Source: Epiperipatus broadwayi (lineage: Eukaryota; Onychophora; Udeonychophora; Euonychophora; Peripatidae). From it: 64,000 nt of DNA. The position numbers and the translations under genes were made by a program. This document shows positions 10,996 to 21,095 of the stretch, piece by piece. Where the stretch lies: assembly GCA_028023455.1 (NCBI GenBank), contig JAQFVV010006637.1:498001-562000 (forward strand), written 5' to 3'. Below the pieces are notes generated by a model. The model made no database searches, was not told where the DNA came from, and was given only the letters and a program-made list of their open reading frames with translations. Numbering within the stretch: the stretch's first letter is position 1; each line of letters starts with the position of its first letter.

Positions 10996-12825
10996 AATAA
11001 ATTTTAAACTCTTTTTCATTAGTATTTTTTTTAAAAAAAAATAAATGGGGAAGGGATTAATTAGTAAACATTATTTATTTAGAATGTTTTACTTTTAAAA
11101 TAGTACAAATTAACAAAATTACAGTTGTGTGCAAATATGTTATATATTGTTTATTGATTTAAGTTTAATTATATTTAAAATTAACGAGGGTAGCGAAGAA
11201 GGAATGTTGTTTGTGCCTTCAAGCAGTTTTATGTTGAAATCACAATCGCTAATTACTACGAAAATAAAATTCCAAGAAAAAGCCAGAGAATGTTTGACCA
11301 AAACAATGAAAATGAAAATTTAAAGAAAAAAAAGTAATTTGGAAAGGCAAAACTATTCAAAGAAAAAGACTTAAATTGAAGATCCAACAAGAAAAAAAAA
11401 ATTTCCTTTGTATGAGAAATGAAAATTAATTTAGAAAAAGAAATTAATTATTGAGGGAAATTGGGGAAATAAAAAGGAGAGGAATTTCAGTTAGATCTTG
11501 ACTGTGGAGAGAGATAGACAGAAAAAGCTATAGAAGATATATCTAACATGACGGGGTAAAAACTTTACGTAAAGGGTTTACTCACCAATAGCTGATGTGA
11601 ACTGACCTGAAGCCGCCTGCCGCCAAAGAACCTCGGAACTTCGTGAATATTCCAGATAGTGGGACAGAAAAGAAATAGAAATGAATCGTACATATAAAAA
11701 TATAAATTCAGTTAATTTGAAAGTTACATTAATCAAGACTTCAACTATGACTCCAACATTACTCATGGCAATTTAAACATCGGACTCATCAGGAAAAAAT
11801 TATATCTTCGCGCTTTCATAAAACTACTCCAAATACTACCGGATAGCAGAAATCCATTTGATATGCCTCGTTACATTCAGATCCCAGACCCCGGGGTTGT
11901 CATCAGGTAAAGTGAACTCTGTTTCTATATCTCTCAAAATTGTTTATAGCTACCCTCGAAAATAATAACTTTCTTAAATCATTTTATAACATAATATTAT
12001 TGCGCACAATTGTATAATAAACATTTTTTTTCTTATATATAAAAACTAATATGTGTTTATTTTAAATTTACTGTTATATCTTTCATTCATAATTTGGGGG
12101 AACTGACTATATGTTTTAGAGGGGAGGGATAAGAGTTTATTTCCATAGATAGCAATGAGAAAGTAATAATAAATTTTAATACAAATTTATCTTTGCATGA
12201 GAATTATTTAATAATTATGGTTTACATATTTTTTTATCACTTCATTCGCTAAATAAATTCCAATAATTCAAATATGTCCGAGGTAAGCGGATATATAATA
12301 GTATATTTTCAGTTAAGTACAAACCTATATATATATATATATATTTTATTGTTAACTCTGTTCATCCGATAGGTTTTCCTCCCCACCCTGGGAGTGAGTT
12401 ACCTTGGGTCGGGCACTTCATCAATTCGGAAATATAATTCTCATTGTAATAGTGGGTTTGGCACTTGAGGTCATTGATAAAGTGACGCTCATAAATATAT
12501 TCTCCCATGGACATTTTTTTTTGGTATTTAGATTTTATTCAAGGCACCAGGGCTACCGTAAATTTTATTCATTAGTCTTAAATTCTAATTACGCAATATT
12601 TAAAATTTGCATCAAGTAAACAATACTTGCCTAAGAATTTGCATCAGAATTCGCGTTGGTGGGTAATATTTAACTATTGCCTACAGGTGTTATGGCGACT
12701 AAACAGCCATAGAAATTCCATCCAGTCGTCGGTTAGGCTCTTTGGTCCACTTCTTGAAATCTATATCATTTAGTTAAGTTCACCAATGTCGAATAAGACA
12801 TGGTAAAAGTTAAATCCCGTTAAAA
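10858..12825 (+). repeat. 3' LTR, end truncated
   Basis: Direct copy of 7,878-9,853, starting with the same TGTAACAG hairpin. Alignment is lost after CCCGTTAAA at about 12,825, so the last ~17 bases (ending CCAACA in the first copy) are missing. The next element begins about 107 bp further on. Confidence 0.85.
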
Positions 12826-12931
12826 CTGCTCCATATTTAAGAAACTAGACAATCTATCTAAAATATTTTAGTGTCATATTGTATTGCCAATGATTTATAA
12901 AAAAAAAATATAAAATTTAAACAAATTATAT

Positions 12932-15643
12932 TGAATATTGAAACAGTAAGGTCTGCTTTGCAGATCTTTGTTTCACCTTTTCTCACCTACTTCCTACCCT
13001 CATACCTTAGTTTGAACCCCAATCTATTGTAGTGTGTCTGCAATACACTTATATACCGAAAATCCCGCCTAATTTTAAACCACGAGTACAATGCTCATAT
13101 TATATATATAACTTATTCCCAAATAAAATAAAATATTATGAATTATGTATTTGTTTACATAATTTATATTTAGTTAAAAGTAAGTTATATAAGTCGTAAT
13201 TGCGCACACACTATGATATCCATTTTAAAACATATCAAAATTATAAATTGTTAGTTGTTTTGTTTGAATATATTTACAAATATATTACCATGTCGTAATA
13301 GATTTTGATTTAAAATAAAATTTATTTAGTAAATATTCGTTTAGTAATAGATTCAAATATTACAATTTAACATAAAATAATTTTCGTTTTATTTAATAAA
13401 AATCATCCCAAATACTTCTGTTAAAATAAATGAAGGACAATAGTTTAATTATCTAAGTTTATCTAAAAACAACATCTGTCCACTTAAGTTTTCTTTAATT
13501 AGTAGCAGTAATTTTAATTAAATCTAGTTTGTAATTCGAATGTCGACGGAGAAGTTAACAAAAGAAATTAATTAATGTTGAATTCCTTTAGACATTCGGA
13601 TAGATTTAATTACAGCAGATAAGTCCAATAATTTTGTACGCTCCAGGGCAAGTCTATTGTTAAATTTTACTATAAAAAGAATGTTTTTCTTTTGTTCTCC
13701 ATTCTAAGCTTTTAAAGAATTCTGAGTTGTCTAAAGGTTTCTGAGTTGTTCTAAGATTCCAATAATTTGCTAACCTTGACATGTCTGAGTTGAGGCGTTA
13801 AGATGGCTATGTCCCCTCGGAATAGCCAGCCACTGATCCATACCATCAGAAGTTATCACACGGACCCTGGAACTGCTGCTGCCGCTGCCAAAATATGAAC
13901 ATTCCAGATTTTGCTGCTGAATTATAAAACCTGCCAAACATCTACCTGCAAATGTGTTTCCAGAGGTAACCCAAATTAACCCAAGAGCTCTTGTGATTCC
14001 TAACTAACATGCTATAGCTATTTAACATTGTTTTCTTATATTTCACAACTTCATTATGTATTTCTTTCATATATTTAAATATACTCAACATTTTGCTCTC
14101 TATCCTTGGGTTAATATTTTCTATTTATAAAGCTTTCTTTTATTTTATTATGATAATGTGTCAGAATCATCTTTGACCGAGTGAACTATTCCCTCTATTA
14201 AAAGTAAGACGCTGCTATTAAGGCATATTTTAAATTTATAATTTTCCAATTTTATTATCTTGCAAATCACTCGTTTGAGAGCGATTCTTTTCTTTAATGT
14301 AATATAATCACATAGTTTAAAATCTACATGCTATTGATTTTAATCTAATATAAGAGTATGTGCAAAGTCAATGATTTAAATGTGTCCCCAAATGCATGAT
14401 TGCGTATATAAATCTATACTTACTTTTCAAACCCACAAGCATGCATTTTCCTATTTTAATTACCGTGTTCTACTTTCATTATAAAGTTCATCATTGATGT
14501 CGAGAATGTGCGGACCCTCTTAAATGAATTTTGGGGAATTTGATTGGGCATTTCTCTTAATCCTAGTAAAACCCATTTAGTATGTTTTTATATACACTAG
14601 TCTTTTATTGCTGGTACATGAATTGGTTGTTGAGACCACTTTGTTTTATTTTTCCAAGGATTCTTTACACGGCTAAAGCCGTTCTCTCCACGCTTGCAAT
14701 TTCCAGGCAGAGGGTGTCCCAAATGACACCCCTGGGAATTAAATGCAATCGTCACACAGTCACTAAGTTTCAGCTGTTCGTCAAAATACCTTCCTATGGG
14801 TCAGTGGCAAGATGCCCTCCGTAATTATTCCGGATCTTCAATATTGTTTCATTTTATATTTATTTTACAAATCATCCATGACTTAAACGAGTCACACCCT
14901 CCAACTTTATAAATTCACTATCAGCAATACTGACCTCCCAATACAAATCTATTATTATTATTCTCAAATAAATGCTTTGATCCCATTCCCACATTTGCTT
15001 AGTAAGCTTTAGTCCGTACTATTCTCGAAATCAATAATTATTTTAGAACATTTAATTTCAAATATTGTCTTAAACTTGTCTATTTACTCAAAGCACCTCG
15101 CACATGTTCTGATCTTGTCAAGCACATTATCATAATGCTATTAGCCTGAGGAATAGAATATATCACTCTGTTTTAAAACCTTTTGTCATTACTGAAATAT
15201 AAATGCCAACAATTATTTAATACGCGTCCCTGTCTCATATAAGCAGACAGTGGCATTATATATATATTTATATAAATAAATTGTTTGAAATTATTTAAAA
15301 CTAAATTTTATCTCTTATTTTATTTGATTCCTATCACTGTCTCGGTCTATATATATATTTTCTGCATTTCTTTTATAAATCCATAGACGTTAATTAGCCA
15401 CCCAAACTTCTTTTAGTATAGAGTCTTTTGTTTCTTCCTGACCACCAGGCACCGGTCAAAGATTATACTAGTAGTGGCACCAGAGGCGTTATCACGTAGA
15501 TGGCACTGTGAAATTTGGACTTTAGATTCGAACTTAGTATCTCTAGAAGGCAACCCCTCCTAGAATGTTCAGTTTCGTGTCTGGGGTTTGAATTCTGCAG
15601 TGTGTTAGCGAGATAGATGATTCTGACCGTTACATAGTAAAAA
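12932..15643 (+). repeat. Left terminal inverted repeat, 2.7 kb
   Basis: Reverse complement of 21,096-23,790. Near the outer end is a small palindrome (GGTCTGCTTTGCAGATC here, perfect in the other arm). The inner end is GACCGTTACATAGTAAA. An 80-codon open frame (14,582-14,824) is also open in the other arm, but the copies differ at about ten residues, which argues against a conserved protein. Confidence 0.88.
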
Positions 15644-15957
15644 TTGGTTAAAAAAAAATCTTACAACAGGTGTCCACCTATGAAGCCTGCATAAAAAAAA
15701 TTTACAAGATAACCCATAATGTACAGGATATAAATATAATGAAGAAACGAAACTGAATTATATACCCGGATCATATTAATAAATCTACCATCTAGCGAAC
15801 ATTTTGTCTATTATTTTCCCCTTTCAACAAATTTTATTTAACGTTTTACAAGTTTAATATTGATTATATCCTATCTCCTTGCTCATTTATCCTGTGACGT
15901 GTCCATTTTTATTTTATTTTTTTTTTTGTGGTTTTTTTTTTATTTTTTTAAAAACTA
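15644..15957. other. Spacer between left inverted repeat and pol 3' end
   Basis: About 310 bp with long A/T runs and no ORF. On the minus strand it follows the integrase C-terminus, where a Ty3 element would have its polypurine tract and 3' LTR. A weak A-rich candidate tract lies at about 15,915-15,950, but no LTR start follows that matches the other side. Confidence 0.5.
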
Positions 15958-16248
15958 CTATAATCCTGGGTCTGGCGGGTGATATACAAGGGGTTTTAGA
16001 CTCCTAGCATTATAAGTCCCTCTTATGGTCCCATTATCCTCCAGTAAATATGCATTTGGGCCGCTTATCCATTTTATCACATATGGCCCTTGATACAGTG
16101 GGAAAAACTTCTTGTATTTACACTGGTCCCAGCTACTGGGCTTTGGAGTTCTGACCCATACATGATCCCCAACTTGAAGTTGGTAGAACCTTGTTTCCTT
16201 TAATTGTTTTTTTCTGCCCGGGCTTTCAGACGATGATGAACTGCTCAC
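15958..16248 (-). pseudogene. Ty3 integrase C-terminal domain
   Basis: The minus-strand frame contains FYQLQVGDHVWVRTPKP followed by FFPLYQGPYVIKWI, the GPY/F module at the integrase C-terminus of Ty3/gypsy elements, which helps DNA binding and target choice. It overlaps the end of the preceding pol frame by a few bases in another frame, so a frameshift separates it from the catalytic core. The start shown is just an upstream ATG and not a real initiation site. Confidence 0.85.
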
Positions 16249-17795
16249 CAGTCCTCTTCTATGTCCACTTCTTGATTATCCTTGGGCAGGGGTATTTTAA
16301 TTAATGGTTGCTCTGGCTTACCAAAATGAAGACACATTGGTGTTAGCCCTGTAGCCTCATTAGTGGTTCCATTAATATACTGAAAAATTTCTTCCGTTTG
16401 GTTGACCCAGCCCCGGTGGTTATCGTGGATGTATGTCCGAAACAGCCAGTTAATTTCCCACATGACCCTCTTGCAGGGGTTGGATTGGGGGTTTCTAATG
16501 GATGCCATCACATGCCTGAGACCTTGGCTCTTTATCCAGGTCTGCCATTCTCGTGAAGTGAAAGCCGAGCCGTCATCTGAGAGTATTGCTTCGGACTTGC
16601 CGATAGTCACAAATTGCTTGCACTGTAACACCCTAATTGCACTTTTTGAATCTGCCCTTATGACCAGGTAGGCCCATGCATACTTAGAAAATATGTCGTA
16701 GGTGACAAAAAGGTACTGACATCTACGATAGAATGGTAGTGGCCCATAGTGGTCTACTGCTAATACCTTGTTGGGTCCCAATGGGATAATGGAGGCAGGG
16801 GTACCACTGAAGATCTTATTTGGGGGTTTGCTTTTAGCGCATGCATTACATTTCCGGAGGGTATGTAATATATCACTATACATCTGAGGCCAATGAAACT
16901 GCTGCCTCAGGGCTTCTTCGGTTTTTCTGGGACCATAATGTCCCACCAGGCTGTGCATATAAGTGATTAGTGGGCTTCTTAAATCAGGTGGTATGAGAAT
17001 TTTCCACAATTGATTCTCAGTTTGTTGCAGCAAAAGTCCATTTTGCAATCTGTATCTCCTTTTCCCCCTACCAGTGGTGCATCCTTGAGCAGGGTTTCCT
17101 TGCCTTTGGACATCTTGCATTAAATCTCTGTACTGGGGCTGCTTTTCCTGCCAATACTGCAAATTCTTAATTTTCTTTTCAATTTCCTGGTACAACACGT
17201 TAGTCATGATTATTAACGGCTGGTCTGATATCATAGGGTTGCAAGGTTTAACTTCCACAGGATGACGACTCAATACATCAGCCACAATATTTTCAGGGCC
17301 TGGACAATAAATTATCCTGTAGTGTAATTTCTGCAGTGACAAGCTCCATCGAATAAGGCGATCATTGTTTAGATAACTTTTATTCAGAAATTCCAAGCAC
17401 CGGTGGTCCTTAATTATAATTACTTCCGATCCCAGCAATATCTGCTTGAATTTGATGCATGTCCATACAATGGCTAAAGTCTCTTGTTCAGTGACCGTAT
17501 AATTTTTTTCTGCACCTCTTAATGTACGGCTACTGAAGTACAAGACCTGATGTTGGCCTGCTTGATTAACCTGGAACAGTACAACACCTAGACCTTTCTT
17601 GCTGCTGTCAGTCTGCAAATAGAATGGGTGAGTGAAATCAGGATAACATAACATCACAGTCTGGAGGAAATTGTCCAAGCACCTCATTAGTCCAGCGTCG
17701 CTGTTTATGAGCCCAAAAGGTACTCTCTTAAACAGATGTGTTTGCCCATTGTGATGGAAGGCTGTGTATTTCCTGTCTTGGGGGTGTAATATCAT
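16245..17795 (-). pseudogene. Ty3/gypsy pol: RT remnant, RNase H, integrase
   Basis: 516-codon frame on the minus strand. Residues 1-40 are the middle of RT (KRVPFGLINSDAG, motif B). At about residues 41-46 the text jumps to the RNase H lead-in (PDFTHPFYLQTDSSKKG), so roughly 100 residues with the catalytic YxDD box are missing. RNase H acidic positions are present (D63, the TEQE around 103, D130). Integrase has its zinc finger (H281, H286, C316, C319) and core aspartates D348 and D407, but the third acidic residue of the triad, expected in the NPxER motif, is K442 (NPCKRV). The element could neither copy nor integrate itself. Confidence 0.9.
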
Positions 17796-18185
17796 CTGCC
17801 AATAGCTAGCAATTAAGTCTAATGTGGAAAAAATATTCTTTGTAGATAATTTGAGAAAAACTTCCTATACAGGTGGTGGGATATCCCATTCCGGTATCGT
17901 GATATTGTTGAGCATTCTGGCATCTAAACACAGTCTTATAGACCCATTTTTCTTTTTCACAACCACTAATGGGTTATTATATGGTGATGATCCTTTCTCA
18001 ATTAACCCCCATGTAATCATCTGTTGGATCTGAGCGCTCACTTCATCTTGATATTGGAAAGGAATGGGGTATGTCCGGGTCTGGAAGTGGGTTTCCCCCT
18101 TCACACAAATCCAGTGGACATAACCTTTAATTTCTCCAGGGATTGGAGAGAAGATTTGCCGACTTGCCATTAATAGTTGATGCAA
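17796..18185 (-). pseudogene. Ty3 reverse transcriptase, N-terminal part
   Basis: The minus strand reads through the RT fingers: YPIPFQYQDEV, MITWGLIEKGSSPYNNPLV, then LCLDARMLN, and, after an in-frame TAG near 17,866, FSTLDLIASYWQ, whose aspartate is RT catalytic motif A. This joins in frame to the pol frame at 17,795. Motif A and motif B are present but motif C is deleted downstream. The ATG used at 18,185 is internal to pol. Confidence 0.85.
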
Positions 18186-18942
18186 TTGGGACTGATTCTC
18201 GATAGTTTTAGTGATGATTCTTTGACCTTATCTTTGATGGTGCTTTCATTGATGCTGGCCTCCATACACTGAACTTGGATTCCAGGTAGGACATTGGCTT
18301 CATTAAAATCTATCTTCCCTTGCTGGACCATGATTGAATTGGTGGCATAGTCAAGGATACACTTATTTTGGGTCAGAAAATTGGATCCAATTATAATATC
18401 ATGGACCAATCCTTTTATAACTAGGAAAGTGTGCCAATGGTTATTTTTCTAAAGATTATTTCTAACCATACTTGGTATGCTTCAGTCTTGGTTCTTTTTC
18501 CATCAGCCAGTTTCATCTGGATGGGACAGGATGGTAACCTGGGTATATATCCGCTCCGTTCTTCCATTCGTAGCAACCATCCCTTTGAAATGCAGGAAAT
18601 CTGACTGCCAGTGTCAATGAGGGCAGGAAGTTCAATGGATCCCACTCCAATGTTTATTATTGGACATGGACCAATAGAAACTCCACAGGTGGGGTCCTCT
18701 TCTCGGATAACCATTGACATGGGGTTCATATCCCCTAAGAGGCTTCCTTTTGTTGGAGGATGAGCGTAGTGGGGTTGTGCTAACACAGTTCTTTTGGGTC
18801 TCGTATTCCCTCCCATCATATTTTGTTCTGATTGACGGTGGGGATTCCATGGGCCATAGTTGATCATTGTCAAAAATTCCGCCATGACTTCTACATCTTT
18901 GATCCTGTTGCTGACCATAAGCCATTGGATAGGTAATGGCAT
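18170..18942 (-). pseudogene. Ty3 aspartic protease region
   Basis: A minus-strand frame has ALIDTGSQISCIS, the DTG active site of a retropepsin, preceded by a GVGSIELP strand and followed by MKLADGKRTKTEAYQVWL. The flap and the IIG motif (DIIIGSNFLTQN) fall in another frame at 18,409-18,170, so a frameshift splits the protease. It would have processed the gag-pol polyprotein. Confidence 0.85.
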
Positions 18943-19760
18943 ATTCAGTTGGATTGTATGATGTAGGAATCTGAAAACTTGAACGCGGTGAGTGATCTAA
19001 ATCGGTTTACCAGGCGAATGAAAAATTGCACGCAAGTCTCTTTGATTGCTTCATATTTCTCCTGGCAAATCGTATTTAGAATCATGCTCTGCCAATCCTC
19101 CAATAATACTTCAATAATGTGTTACAGTAATGGGCAAAGTTGCTCAGTTTTTTAGTCAACATGCCCCACCAATCTCGTGCATAGCCATATAAGTAATGTC
19201 TAGCGATCACAGTCTGTTCGCGACAGTTCATCTTACACAGAGAAAAAAAATCCCGCAAGCTATCCAAGTGTGAGTGAGGATTTTCTCCTACTTCTCCTCG
19301 AAATATCTGAATGGTGATTATTTTATCAATTTGGGTTTGAATCCTAAGGTCTGAAATTAATGTACTGCAGGCTGCATCTCTTGTACTATTGTTGACTTGA
19401 GAAATTGGTTGATTGCTGTCAAAGGGCTGACAGCTCTGATTTGTAGTTCTGTCCTCTTTCCAGTTTTCTAAGTAGCATTCTTCAATATTAAGTTTGAGAG
19501 CCCTTTGGGTTTTTTTTTACTTTGACAATTTCGTCGAGAAGCAGCCTGTTAAATGTTTTATACTCTTCCTCTTTTCTTCGGGCTTCCTCTTCATGTTCTC
19601 TTGCCCTCTCTTCGCTTCTCCTACACAATTCCTCCAAATATTTCCGATTGAAATCACCCTGGTTCGTTTGCTGGACAGGTCTCATACTTATTGGAGGAGA
19701 TTCAAGAAATCCAGATGGGTCCAGTTCTTGTTCATCATGGTTGTTCTCCATATTATCCAT
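18943..19760 (-). pseudogene. Ty3 gag (capsid) remnant
   Basis: Starts MDNMENNHDEQELDPSG at 19,760. A glutamate/arginine-rich helix (residues 40-75) precedes a frameshift at about 19,490. In the next frame the capsid-like part continues with FRGEVGENPHSHLDSL and YLYGYARDWWGML, matching the retrotransposon gag pattern of a conserved F.GE..E.P and a YL.G.A..WW helix. No CCHC zinc knuckle was found before the protease. Two overlapping plus-strand frames at 19,494-19,815 are shadows. Confidence 0.8.
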
Positions 19761-21095
19761 GGCCTTGGATGATTATCTGATCGATGATGATGATTACTTT
19801 TTATTTTATCGCTAACTATATTAATATATCCTAAAAACTCTTTAACACAATGTATAGCACTGATAAAGAAAATGTTTAAACTGTTTTACGTTGAGCTTAT
19901 TAAAACTAATACGGTAAAAAAATACTCTTATTATTTTTCCTTGTTTAATTCTCTGTGATTATTACGTTTAATTACAATTTTATTAATGGCTAATAGGCTA
20001 TCTCCCTCTCGGTTCTGTTGGCCTAATTGCTGCTTTTACATTTATCACTAAAACCCCAACTACTGCCCTCTTACTACTGCCAAAATTTCTCGCTTAAATC
20101 TGCTGCCAACATATATATTTTTAACTGCCCGTATATATATAAATTTATTAAATTCTACCTGTCAAAATATTTCGCTAACATATATATTTTTAAACTCAAG
20201 CAACTTTATTTATATATATAAACATTCACTAGATCCAGGTATAATTATTTCGTTCCTTCTTATTTAAGGTTAGCATACATATATATTTTTTATTTACATA
20301 ATTATTGATCCGATTCACGTCTCATTATTTGGTCTAAGAAAAATTTACACGCGTTGGAAAAAAACAAATTACATACAAAAGAATTGAGCCTGGTGACAAA
20401 ATTTATTTTAGAAGTAACTCCGTTTAGTGAAATTACCCTTGGGCGCCATGTCACCAGTTAAAAATATCCATAGACTGTTAGCTTCCCCAAAATTAATTTT
20501 AATAACTATTCCATTTAACTACGGGCACTCGTTAAAACATTCGCATTTTTTTTTATTGATTACAACATTTGATTTATAATTATTTCTGAATTCCATACGA
20601 TAGCCTATTATATCTAGGTCATTACCATACGAAATTATCATTATGCTATCTTGCGCGTTGAGCTGATAAAACTTTATTTTGATAGAACATACAATATTTG
20701 AAATATTTATAATTGTCACAATATTCACTTGGGACAATATTTAAGTAATTTACGCTATGCGTACATAGCGTGATTTAGTGAAACAATAAATACAGATAAT
20801 ACAGATGGCTCGTATCGCACTATAGCAAGTTTAGACAAATTCTGATTATACAGTATAAATAATTGAATGCCCGAGTCAAACAAGATATATGAAATATACA
20901 CGCAATAGATAATATAGAGTTTGAAAAATATTATATATAAAAAATATAAAGGATTTGAGTGATTACATACGAAACAAAATGCTAAAATTAAGCTACAGGG
21001 ATGTGGGTGTTTAAATAATTAAGATCTACAGGGATGTGGGTGTTTAAATATTCGAGGCTCCACGTTTGGGCAAGCCATGGACCCCGGAAAAAAAA
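19761..21095. other. Leader between gag and right inverted repeat
   Basis: About 1.3 kb, AT-rich, no convincing ORF. On the minus strand, TGGCGCCCAAGGG (around 20,440) resembles the TGGCGCCCAA primer binding sites of many gypsy elements and is directly preceded by GGTGACA, like an LTR end. If so, remains of the true 5' LTR should lie between about 20,454 and 21,095, but no matching copy was seen next to the pol 3' end. Confidence 0.5.
20993..21050. repeat. Two exact 25-bp direct repeats
   Basis: CTACAGGGATGTGGGTGTTT and the next five bases (AAATA) occur at 20,993-21,017 and again at 21,026-21,050, a 33-bp period, just inside the right inverted repeat. Confidence 0.9.

Larger units (their letters stand above)
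7878..12825 (+). mobile_element. Non-autonomous LTR retrotransposon with ~2-kb LTRs
   Basis: Two direct copies of about 1.97 kb (7,878-9,853 and 10,858-12,825) enclose about 1.0 kb. The internal region has a primer-binding-site-like start, TTTGGGGCTACGAAAG, directly after the first LTR (the 'TTTGG.GC' form common in BEL and gypsy elements), and a purine tract 'ACAGGGGAGCA' directly before the second. No protease, RT or integrase is present. LTRs larger than the coding region plus a single unrecognised ORF fit a LARD-like element mobilised by another retrotransposon. The second LTR lacks the last ~17 bases, so no target duplication can be confirmed. Confidence 0.85.

Noticed and set aside
14582-14824. 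80-codon open frame present in both inverted-repeat arms (mirror at 21,914-22,156)
   Set aside because: The arms are copies of one sequence, so both being open is not independent evidence. The two versions differ at about ten residues, with little sign of change being kept silent, and no family is recognised.
16402-16671. Plus-strand open frame (89 codons) over pol
   Set aside because: Antisense to the integrase domain.
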